Shown here piece after piece: positions 1 through 6,978 of a stretch of 64,000 nucleotides of DNA. The DNA is taken from positions 62,001 to 126,000 of the forward strand of contig NZ_JAMOII010000006.1 in NCBI RefSeq assembly GCF_024448985.1, given 5' to 3'. The stretch is from Stutzerimonas stutzeri. GTDB lineage: Bacteria > Pseudomonadota > Gammaproteobacteria > Pseudomonadales > Pseudomonadaceae. The notes beneath the pieces are model-generated. The model was not told where the DNA came from and searched no databases. It saw only the letters and a list, made by a program, of their open reading frames with translations. Numbering within the stretch: the first letter of the stretch is position 1; each line of letters begins with the position of its first letter. Made by a program: the position numbers and the translations under genes.

Positions 1-1
1 C

Positions 2-124
2 TACCTCAACTGGTTCGCCAGGGTGGGTTTCCCGCCAGGAGAAATCGGCCAGTTGCTGGCGCTGATGCAAGAGATCGATCACAACGGCCTGTCGCCCCTG
101 CTCGATCCGCTACGCCGACGCTGA
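2..124 (+). CDS. C-terminal end of an unidentified protein (partial)
   Basis: An open frame enters from the left edge and stops at TGA 122-124. It encodes about 40 residues, starting YLNWFARVGF and ending in an Arg-rich tail (PLRRR). The codon use is GC-rich at third positions, as in neighbouring genes, so this is probably the true end of a gene that begins outside the window. I do not recognise the family from so short a tail. It is followed within 5 bp by a REP palindrome, a usual position for such repeats in Pseudomonas. Confidence 0.5.
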   Translation, partial: YLNWFARVGFPPGEIGQLLALMQEIDHNGLSPLLDPLRRR

Positions 125-128
125 ACCC

Positions 129-219
129 GTAGAGCCGAATTTATTCGGCCGGTTCTGCTGAGGGCCGATTGATAAAAGCGGCATCACGTTCCACCAAGGC
201 CGAACAAGTTCGGCCTACG
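129..219. repeat. Inverted pair of REP-like palindromes (REPIN-like)
   Basis: Two related palindromes face each other. The first (129-150) reads GTAGAGCCGAAT followed by TTATTCGGCC. The second (197-219) reads AGGCCGAACAAGTTCGGCCT followed by AC. The motif GTAGGGCCGAAT...ATTCGGCC recurs near 10.0-10.2 kb. Inverted pairs of such short palindromes in intergenic DNA are typical of Pseudomonas REP/REPIN sequences. No REP-associated tyrosine transposase is seen in the window. Confidence 0.7.
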
Positions 220-229
220 GTGTTGTGAG

Positions 230-760
230 TTATTCGCTGAGTTCCGCCTGCAGCGCAGCCAACGCAGGCGTGGCGTAGAGGCCGACTTCCACGGCCAGCG
301 CCATTACCCGTTCGACATCGCTGGTGTACACGAGCACCGCTTGCAACTCGTCATCCAGCGGTTCGCTGAAGTCCACCAGTACGTAGCCGCCCTTCTCGGG
401 GTAGAGCGCGCCGAGTTGCGTCTGGATGCGGTTGAGCGCCTTTAGAGGCTCGGTCTTGGCTAGCTGTTTGGGTTGCAGCACGAAGTTGACGCTCTCGCCG
501 AACGAGGCGCGAATCTGTTCGAACAACGTCTGATAGTCGTCGGCCTGGAACAGCACCGTGTCCGGCAGGCTGCCTACGACGACCCATTCGCCCAGTGGTA
601 TGGGGAAGTCGTCGTCGTAGTTGATATCCGGATTGGCCTGCAGAAAGCCCTGGGGATCGGCATAGGCCTGCGCGGCTTCGTCGGCGACGCGGTTGATTTC
701 CTCATCGCTCATGCAGCCGGAACTGATCAGGCGGATCAATTCGGCGAGTGGGTCTTTCAT
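230..760 (-). CDS. Conserved hypothetical protein, 176 aa
   Basis: The start chosen is the ATG at 760 (protein begins MKDPLAELIRL), because AGGA lies a few bases upstream. The longer frame to 850 adds 30 residues that do not look like coding sequence. The product is acidic and soluble, with no signal peptide or membrane segment. It has a helical N-terminal part (LAELIRLISSGCMSDEEINRV), a central IPLGEWVVVGSL stretch and a C-terminal alpha/beta-looking part. I do not recognise a family and assign no function. It is divergent from the KAS III gene, with about 300 bp between the two starts. Confidence 0.7.
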   Translation of the reverse strand: MKDPLAELIRLISSGCMSDEEINRVADEAAQAYADPQGFLQANPDINYDDDFPIPLGEWVVVGSLPDTVLFQADDYQTLFEQIRASFGESVNFVLQPKQLAKTEPLKALNRIQTQLGALYPEKGGYVLVDFSEPLDDELQAVLVYTSDVERVMALAVEVGLYATPALAALQAELSE

Positions 761-1058
761 CGGACAGTCCTGGCTCGTTGGGCGCGCAAGAATAACGTAA
801 GCCGGTTGCGGCCGGCAGCAACCGCCCTGATGAGCGATATGGAGCGGCACCGGAGGCCGACAGCGTGGCCGGCGCTACGATTGCCGACCTGTGATCTGCT
901 TGTCCGCTTTTCAACGCGCGGCTGCAGCTTCTGTCAGGTTTTCGTGCACAATAGCCGCCATATAAAACAGATGCGGGATGAGGCTAGCGATCGGCGCTGC
1001 CGGCATCGCTCTGTTCCGACGCCAGACAACGATCAGCCAATATTCAAGAGGAACGACT

Positions 1059-2180
1059 GTGCATAACGTCGTCATCAGCGGTACCGGCCTTTATACCCCT
1101 GCCCAGAGCATTTCCAACGACGAGCTGGTGGAATCCTTCAATACCTACTCGCTCCGCTTCAATACCCAGCATGCCGCTGCCATCGAAGCTGGTGAAGTGC
1201 AGCCGATGCCCGAATCCAGCTCGGCCTTCATCGAGAAGGCGTCCGGTATCAAGAGCCGTTTCGTGACCGACAAGGCCGGCATCCTCGATCCCGACCGCAT
1301 GGTTCCGCGCATTCCCGAGCGCAGCAATGACGAGTGGTCGATTCTTTGCGAAATGTCGGTGAAAGCTGCCGAAGAGTCGTTAGCCAGAGCGGGCAAAACC
1401 GCCGCGGACATCGATGGGGTGATAGTGGCGTGCTCCAACCTGCAGCGTGCCTACCCGGCGGTAGCCATCGAAGTGCAGGCGGCACTGGGCATCAAGGGCT
1501 TCGGCTTCGACATGAACGTGGCCTGCTCCTCGGCCACCTTCGGTATCCAGAACGCCGCAAACGCGGTGCAACTGGGCCAGGCGCGGGCGGTGTTGATGGT
1601 CAATCCCGAAATCTGCACTGGTCACATGAACTTCCGCGATCGCGACAGCCACTTCATCTTTGGCGACGCCTGCACCGCAGTGATCGTCGAGCGCGCCGAC
1701 CTGGCGACCTCCAACCATCAGTGGGATGTCATCAGCACCAAACTGGTGACGGAATTCTCCAACAACATCCGCAACAACTTCGGCTTCCTCAACCGCACCG
1801 CCGAGGAATACATGACCAACCCGGACAAGCTGTTCGTCCAGGAAGGTCGCAAGGTGTTCAAGGAAGTCTGCCCGATGGTGGCCGAGCTGATTGGCGAGCA
1901 CCTTAAGGAAAACGATATTGAGGTCGGCTCGGTCAAGCGCTTCTGGCTGCATCAGGCCAACCTCAACATGAACCACCTCATCGTGCGCAAGTTGCTGGGT
2001 CGCGACGCCAGCGCCGAAGAGGCGCCTGTGATTCTCGACACCTACGCCAACACCAGTTCGGCCGGCTCGGTGATTGCCTTTCACAAGCACCAGGACGACC
2101 TCCCGGCTGGCAGCCTTGGTGTGCTCAGCTCTTTCGGTGCTGGTTATTCCATTGGTAGCGTGATCCTGCGTAAGCGCTGA
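1059..2180 (+). CDS. Beta-ketoacyl-ACP synthase III family protein (PA3286-like)
   Basis: A 373-residue thiolase-fold condensing enzyme of the FabH (KAS III) family. The catalytic triad is visible: Cys156 in ACSSATFG, His298 in WLHQAN and Asn331 in YANTSSAG. Length and overall sequence resemble P. aeruginosa PA3286, an enzyme reported to condense octanoyl-CoA from beta-oxidation with malonyl-ACP, feeding degraded fatty acids back into synthesis. That substrate is inferred from family resemblance only. The start is GTG 1059 with GAGGAA 8 bases upstream; an in-frame ATG at 978 would add 27 residues without family support. It appears monocistronic. Confidence 0.85.
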   Translation: MHNVVISGTGLYTPAQSISNDELVESFNTYSLRFNTQHAAAIEAGEVQPMPESSSAFIEKASGIKSRFVTDKAGILDPDRMVPRIPERSNDEWSILCEMSVKAAEESLARAGKTAADIDGVIVACSNLQRAYPAVAIEVQAALGIKGFGFDMNVACSSATFGIQNAANAVQLGQARAVLMVNPEICTGHMNFRDRDSHFIFGDACTAVIVERADLATSNHQWDVISTKLVTEFSNNIRNNFGFLNRTAEEYMTNPDKLFVQEGRKVFKEVCPMVAELIGEHLKENDIEVGSVKRFWLHQANLNMNHLIVRKLLGRDASAEEAPVILDTYANTSSAGSVIAFHKHQDDLPAGSLGVLSSFGAGYSIGSVILRKR

Positions 2181-2263
2181 TCCCGCGTCCGCTGCCTCTC
2201 AATCCGGGAGGCGGCGGGCAGCATTTCCCTTCTCGTCTGCTTTCAGCGGTCCGCTTGAACCGC

Positions 2264-2283
2264 TCTGCAATGTACATTGCAGA
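2264..2283. promoter_or_regulatory. Perfect 20-bp palindrome upstream of the porin
   Basis: TCTGCAATGT is followed directly by its exact reverse complement ACATTGCAGA. It lies about 20 bp upstream of the proposed Pho box and 135 bp before the porin start. A perfect palindrome of this length without a loop looks more like a dimeric regulator site than a terminator, and no T-run follows. The regulator is unknown. Confidence 0.45.
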
Positions 2284-2302
2284 AAGTTCCCACGACTTTG
2301 AA

Positions 2303-2347
2303 CTGTCATATTGCGGCAAATCTTCTGTCACATCGGCTTCCCATAAT
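2303..2347 (+). promoter_or_regulatory. Candidate PhoB box and -10 element of the porin promoter
   Basis: Two heptamers close to the PhoB half-site CTGTCAT occur in phase: CTGTCAT at 2303-2309 and CTGTCAC at 2325-2331. A weaker heptamer (CGGCAAA, 2314-2320) lies between, giving an 11-bp period with 4-bp AT-rich spacers. The last heptamer ends 10 bp before CATAAT (2342-2347), which is the usual Pho-box to -10 spacing where the box replaces the -35 element. This predicts phosphate-starvation control of the porin. Confidence 0.6.
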
Positions 2348-2417
2348 CGCCTCCGTCGAACAAGACGACGTCATGTCACTCGCAGGACGACGTTTCATAA
2401 CCGAAGGAGCTTTTCCG

Positions 2418-3485
2418 ATGAAGAAGAAGTTGATTGCGATTGCTGTTGGTGCTGCGATGGCGGTGCCTGTTGTAGCAATGGCCGATGTTAATTTTTATGG
2501 CCGTGCGCATGTATCGGTGGATTACCTAGATGATGGCGCCGATTATTCCGAAACCAACTTGTCGAGCAACTCTTCGCGCCTGGGTTTCAAGGGCGATCAT
2601 CAGATCAACCCGGATCTGAATGCTTTCTTCCAGATTGAACAGCAAATCAACTTCACTACCGGCAGCAGCGATAGCGGCAGTACAAGTTTCGCTACCCGCG
2701 ACACCTTTGTCGGTCTTGGCGGCAACTTCGGTGCGGTACAGCTCGGTCGTTTCGACAGCCCGTTCAAGGTCGCCCGTGGTCCTGCCAACCTGTTCGGTGA
2801 CCAGGTCGGTGACATGCGCAACCTGACTCGTTTCGGCAATGGCCGCTTCGACGAGCGTTATGACAACACCATCCAGTACACCACGCCGACCATGGGCGGT
2901 TTCAACGCCAAGCTGGCCTACTCGATGTATGAAGGCCAGTGGGCTGTAGAAGATACAGACAGCGATGCCATCAGTATGTCGCTGAACTACGCCGGCGGCC
3001 CGCTGGAGGCTGCCCTGGCATACGAGAAAGTGGAAGAAGATGCATCCCGTGGCGAGCGTGACGGTATCCGTGCCGCTGCTGCCTACAAGCTGACCGATGC
3101 CTTCAAACTGGTGGGCTTCTATCAAACCGTTGATCACGACTCCCCGATTGAAGCCAGCCGCGATGCGTGGTCTTCCGACGTCTATGGTCTGGGTGGCGAA
3201 TTCGCGGTTGCCAAGAACACGGCTCTGAAGGCCATGTGGATGACCCGCGATTCCGACGCTGATGATGCTGATGCCGATATGTGGGTCGTGGGTGTCGAGC
3301 ACAAACTGGACAAGGCTGTTCGTGTTTATGCCAACTATGCGGTAATCGATAACGACGACAACTCCGGACAAGTTCCATGGGAACAGGCCCGTTCGGCAAA
3401 TGTGCGTAGTGACGCAGCGCTTGGCGTGGCTGCAGCGGGTGAAAAGGCTTCGGGCCTCTCTGTAGGTCTGCGCTACGACTTCTAA
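2418..3485 (+). CDS. Outer-membrane porin (Gram-negative general porin family)
   Basis: A 355-residue trimeric-type beta-barrel porin. A Sec signal peptide of about 22 residues (MKKKLIAIAVGAAMAVPVVAMA) is followed by mature DVNFYGRAHVSVDY, a typical first strand. Other porin hallmarks are SSRLGFKGDH, an acidic loop region, alternating amphipathic strands and a terminal phenylalanine (GLRYDF). The start ATG 2418 is set by GAAGGAG upstream and by the signal peptide; the frame is open further upstream to 2277 but is non-coding there. The upstream Pho-box-like repeats suggest induction under phosphate limitation, as for PhoE or OprP. The pore's selectivity cannot be read from the sequence. Confidence 0.9.
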   Translation: MKKKLIAIAVGAAMAVPVVAMADVNFYGRAHVSVDYLDDGADYSETNLSSNSSRLGFKGDHQINPDLNAFFQIEQQINFTTGSSDSGSTSFATRDTFVGLGGNFGAVQLGRFDSPFKVARGPANLFGDQVGDMRNLTRFGNGRFDERYDNTIQYTTPTMGGFNAKLAYSMYEGQWAVEDTDSDAISMSLNYAGGPLEAALAYEKVEEDASRGERDGIRAAAAYKLTDAFKLVGFYQTVDHDSPIEASRDAWSSDVYGLGGEFAVAKNTALKAMWMTRDSDADDADADMWVVGVEHKLDKAVRVYANYAVIDNDDNSGQVPWEQARSANVRSDAALGVAAAGEKASGLSVGLRYDF

Positions 3486-3510
3486 TTACGCTTCGCGCAA
3501 TTAGTAAAAA

Positions 3511-3550
3511 CAAACCGGGCTGCTCCTCCAGGGACAGCCCGGTTTGTCAT
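3511..3550 (+). terminator. Rho-independent terminator after the porin gene
   Basis: A perfect 13-bp stem: ACAAACCGGGCTG at 3511-3523 pairs with CAGCCCGGTTTGT at 3536-3548. It has a 12-nt loop and a T-containing tail, and begins 25 bp after the porin stop codon. Confidence 0.85.
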
Positions 3551-3641
3551 TTAAATGAAATTTTTCAGTCTTATTATCGTTTCCAGAGTGTCATCTGACC
3601 CTTACGCCAATAGTTGGCGAAATCTTGCACTAGGAGTTTTC

Positions 3642-4334
3642 ATGCGCAGTTTGTTCGTTATCGCCATGGCGTGTCTGTTGGCCGCCTGTGCCCAGCAACC
3701 TCACGTTCAGCTGTATTCCGGTGCGCCCTTGCCTGAAAGCCAGGTACTAACGCTGGTAGTCCCCAGTGAACTGGAAATCCGCAGCATCAATGGCCAGCCG
3801 CATTCGGCCGCCAACTCCATGTTCGGTGCTTCGGACAAGCGTCTGCATCTGCAACCCGGCGCCTATCAGGTGCATGCCTTTTACAAGAACGGTTTCGACA
3901 TCGACGGTGGCATCAGCCACGAAGTGGTGCGCAGCCGCACGGCCATCTTCAATTTCGAAGGGAAGGCCGGTGAAACCTGGCGCCTGGAGTTCGACCGCCC
4001 GCAGAACCTGGCCGAAGCTAAGGCGTTTGAAACCGACTTTCCCGCCTGGGCGCTGAACACCCGCAGCGGCGAGCGCATCGAGGCCCAGGCTGGCAATCGC
4101 AATACCTCGGTTTTGAGCGCGATGCTGGGTTCCAGCGAAGTGGCCCCAGAAGCCACCAGTGTCACCCCGTTGGGCAGCGCAACCGCAGCACCCCAGGCCG
4201 TCTCGCTGAATCCGGCTCCTGCCGCCATGGCAACCCTGCCGCACAGCGATGCGACCCTGACGACGCTGCAGCAGATGTGGAACCTGCTGACGCCGGAAAG
4301 CCGCTCGGCCTTCCTCAAGTGGGCCCAGCAGTAA
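3642..4334 (+). CDS. YccT/DUF2057 family lipoprotein
   Basis: A 230-residue exported protein. The N-terminus MRSLFVIAMACLLAAC has a lipobox ending at Cys16, so the protein is predicted to be lipidated. The body has the DUF2057 (YccT) layout: a beta-rich N-terminal half (LTLVVPSELEIRSINGQ, LHLQPGAYQVHAFYKNGF), then an Ala/Pro-rich linker around residues 165-200 and a helical C-terminus. E. coli YccT has been linked to curli regulation; no function is established here. ATG 3642 has TAGGAG upstream; earlier in-frame codons would bury the signal peptide. Confidence 0.8.
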   Translation: MRSLFVIAMACLLAACAQQPHVQLYSGAPLPESQVLTLVVPSELEIRSINGQPHSAANSMFGASDKRLHLQPGAYQVHAFYKNGFDIDGGISHEVVRSRTAIFNFEGKAGETWRLEFDRPQNLAEAKAFETDFPAWALNTRSGERIEAQAGNRNTSVLSAMLGSSEVAPEATSVTPLGSATAAPQAVSLNPAPAAMATLPHSDATLTTLQQMWNLLTPESRSAFLKWAQQ

Positions 4335-4438
4335 TCTGCATCGACCTTGCAACTTGCTGGCGATCTGTAGAAATTTTGCCAGCAAGCTGCGCCTGCTCAC
4401 CCTTTCCTTGTTGTGCCTGACGCGCCAGACTGGCCGGC

Positions 4439-5596
4439 ATGCCTATCCAGACAATTACCCGCCTCGCCGAGCTTGCCCCGCAGCAATGGGACGCTTTGCT
4501 GCCGGATAACCAGCCATTCCTACGTCACGCCTTTCTCGCGAGTCTCGAAGACAGCGGCAGTGTTGGCGGATCGACGGGCTGGCAGCCGGAGCATCAGCTG
4601 CTACTCGACGCCACGGGGCTCGTGCAGGCAGCACTACCGCTATACCGGAAGACCAACTCCAACGGCGAATACGTATTCGACTGGGCCTGGGCCGATGCCT
4701 GTCATCGGGCGGGCATCGAGTATTACCCCAAGTTGCTCTGTGCCGTGCCTTTCTCGCCAGTGACGGGCGCGCGCCTGCTAGGCGAACGCGATGCAGCCGG
4801 GCAACTGCTCGATGAGCTCACCAGTGGGCTTGAGGAGCAGGGACAGTCCAGCCTACATGTTAATTTCACCGAGCCGGATGCAGATGCGGTATTACGCGAC
4901 CGCGATGGCTGGCTGGAGCGCATCGGCTGCCAATTCCACTGGCACAATCGTGGTTATCGAGATTTTCAGGACTTTCTCGACGCGCTTACCTCGCGCAAGC
5001 GCAAACAGTTGCGCAAGGAGCGAGAACAAGTGTCGGGGCAGGGGATTGCGTTCGACTGGCGCGAGGGCCACCAGCTTGACGAGGCCGAGTGGGATTTCGT
5101 CTATGCGTGTTATGCCAACACCTATCATGTGCGGGGACAGGCACCGTACCTGACCCGTGCGTTCTTCAGCCTGCTGGCCGAGCGCATGCCCGAGGCGATC
5201 CGCGTGGTGCTGGCCAGGCAGGGCGCGCGCCCGGTGGCCATGGCCTTCAGCCTGATCGACGCGGGTGGGCTCTATGGCCGTTACTGGGGCTGCCTGGCCG
5301 AATTCGATCGGCTGCACTTCGAGACCTGTTTCTATCAGGGCATCGATCAGGCGATCGCCGCCGGTCTGTCTCGTTTCGATGCCGGTGCGCAGGGCGAGCA
5401 CAAGCTTATTCGCGGCTTCGAGCCGGTGATCACACGCTCCTGGCATTACCTTGTGCATCCCGGCCTGCGCGCGGCGGTGAGCGACTTTCTTGCTCAAGAA
5501 CGCCTGGGCGTTTTGCGCTATGCCGAGGCGGCACGTGACGCGCTGCCCTATCGGCAGACCGTTGAAAAACTACCTGCGTTAGCAAGACAGCGTTAA
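4439..5596 (+). CDS. FemAB-like acyltransferase (COG3146, DUF482), GNAT superfamily
   Basis: A 385-residue cytosolic protein of the peptidogalycan biosynthesis family (COG3146), built like two GNAT folds and related to FemAB aminoacyl transferases. Visible features are FLRHAFLASLEDSGSVG near the N-terminus, the basic segment SRKRKQLRKER and the C-terminal GLYGRYWGC...HFETCFYQG and AGAQGEHKLIRGF blocks conserved in the family. The acceptor is unknown. The last 11 codons (VEKLPALARQR) and the TAA lie inside a TIR repeat (5555-5775), so the original C-terminus was probably replaced when the element inserted. No strong ribosome-binding site precedes ATG 4439. Confidence 0.85.
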   Translation: MPIQTITRLAELAPQQWDALLPDNQPFLRHAFLASLEDSGSVGGSTGWQPEHQLLLDATGLVQAALPLYRKTNSNGEYVFDWAWADACHRAGIEYYPKLLCAVPFSPVTGARLLGERDAAGQLLDELTSGLEEQGQSSLHVNFTEPDADAVLRDRDGWLERIGCQFHWHNRGYRDFQDFLDALTSRKRKQLRKEREQVSGQGIAFDWREGHQLDEAEWDFVYACYANTYHVRGQAPYLTRAFFSLLAERMPEAIRVVLARQGARPVAMAFSLIDAGGLYGRYWGCLAEFDRLHFETCFYQGIDQAIAAGLSRFDAGAQGEHKLIRGFEPVITRSWHYLVHPGLRAAVSDFLAQERLGVLRYAEAARDALPYRQTVEKLPALARQR

Positions 5597-5775
5597 AAAC
5601 AGCCTCGGTTGCGAGCCCAGGCAGAATGCTCATTTAGAAAATTAAACTCGTACGCGAGCCTGGTCCGCTTCCTCGGCTGTTTGGATTCGCTGCGCTCATC
5701 CTTCGGGCCAGCCTGCGGCTGTTACTCCCGTTGCGCCTCGTCTTGCCTGCCTCGACTAAGTTTTTTCAAGGCCTG
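5555..5775 (+). mobile_element. MITE-like element, family 1, copy 1
   Basis: A 221-bp non-coding element similar along most of its length to the reverse complement of 21993-22211. It begins CAGACCGTTGAAAAACT and ends with TTTTTTCAAGGCCTG, imperfect inverted ends of about 15 bp. Shared internal blocks include CTACCTGCGTT, AATGCTCATTTAGAA, CTCGTACGCGAGCC and GTCCGCTTCCTCG. It lies between two convergent genes, and its left end forms the last codons and the stop of the FemAB-like gene. It encodes no protein. Confidence 0.7.
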
Positions 5776-5786
5776 CTGGCACATGT

Positions 5787-6713
5787 TTATCTCCCTTTCG
5801 GCGCTGCGCTGACGCCTTCGAGCGTAGCGAAGGAGGTGTCCTTGGCGGTCAGCAGGAAATCGCGCATGAAGGGTGAATCGAGCATGTCGGCGCGGATACC
5901 GGCGAACAGCGTGGCGAACAGGCCTTTCTCGCCCAGGCGCTTGGCAGTGACGTAGCCGCGCGTGCTGTACTCATGCAGTGCCCAGTTCGGCACGCAGCAG
6001 ACACCACGGCCCGAGGCCACCAGCTGCATCATCATCACCGTTAATTCTGAGGTGCGGACCTGTGCCGGCTCGACATCGGCCGGTTCGAGAAAGCGGGTAA
6101 AGATGTCCAGCCGGTCGCGCTCCACCGGATAGGTGATCAGGGTCTCGCTGGTCAGATCTTCAGGGCGTACGTAGGGCCGCGTCGCCAGCGCATGCTGGTT
6201 GGCCACCGCCAGCAGGGCCTCGTAGGTGAACAGCGGAACATAGGTGATCCCCGGCAGCTCGATGGGGTCGGAAGTCACCACCAAATCCAGGTCGCCGCGC
6301 GCCAGCGCCGGCAGCGGCGCGAAGGAAAACCCCGACGCCAGATCCAGTTCCACTTCCGGCCAGGCATCACGGAACTGGTCGATGGTCGGCATCAGCCATT
6401 GGAAACAGCTGTGGCATTCGATAGCCATATGCAGACGTCCAGCGGTGCCACCAGCCAGGCGTGCCAGATCGCGTTCGGCACTGCGCAGCTGCGGCAGCAG
6501 GCTGTCGGCCAGTTGCAACAGGCGCAAACCAGCGCTGGTGAAGCGCACAGGGCGGGTCTTGCGCACGAAGAGCTGCAGGCCCAGGCGCTCTTCCAGCTCT
6601 TTGAACTGATGCGACAGAGCCGATTGGGTCAGGTGCAGGCGCTCGGCCGCTTCGACGAGGCTGTCCGTTTCGCGCAGCGCATGAAGCGTTTTCAGGTGAC
6701 GGATTTCCAGCAT
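5787..6713 (-). CDS. metR: LysR-type regulator MetR
   Basis: A 308-residue LysR-family transcription factor divergent from metE, the classic metR/metE arrangement. The N-terminal winged helix is clear (MLEIRHLKTLHALRETDSLVEAAERLHLTQSALSHQFKELE, about residues 1-41, written here in overlapping view: recognition helix TQSALSHQF), followed by a periplasmic-binding-like effector domain. MetR activates methionine biosynthesis genes using homocysteine as co-inducer. The start at 6713 fits the family and has AAGGAA upstream; the longer frame to 6758 lacks support. No perfect TGAA-N5-TTCA MetR site was evident in the 265-bp gap to metE. Confidence 0.92.
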   Translation of the reverse strand: MLEIRHLKTLHALRETDSLVEAAERLHLTQSALSHQFKELEERLGLQLFVRKTRPVRFTSAGLRLLQLADSLLPQLRSAERDLARLAGGTAGRLHMAIECHSCFQWLMPTIDQFRDAWPEVELDLASGFSFAPLPALARGDLDLVVTSDPIELPGITYVPLFTYEALLAVANQHALATRPYVRPEDLTSETLITYPVERDRLDIFTRFLEPADVEPAQVRTSELTVMMMQLVASGRGVCCVPNWALHEYSTRGYVTAKRLGEKGLFATLFAGIRADMLDSPFMRDFLLTAKDTSFATLEGVSAAPKGR

Positions 6714-6978
6714 GTTGCGGTTCCTTGCTGTGTGCTGCCCAACGCCGGCGCTCGCCATGTGGTCGAGTGTTTGAAGTGAGCACTGCTCATCGTGATGGCG
6801 AAGTGTGTCTCAGCATGAAAGCGCTGTCGAGCCAGGGGTTGGCGAAGCGTGCCGCAGTGGTTTGATCGGAGCTAGATGAGTATTTCTAATCTTTAACTTT
6901 AACTCCTTGAGTTTGTCTCATTCACTCATCATGGCCACAATCTCTTCATCGAAAAAACGAGACGAATCGGAGATTGTT

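Noticed and set aside
6714-6978. Cobalamin riboswitch or MetR operator between metR and metE
   Set aside because: I found no B12-box sequence and no perfect TGAA-N5-TTCA site, so neither is claimed.
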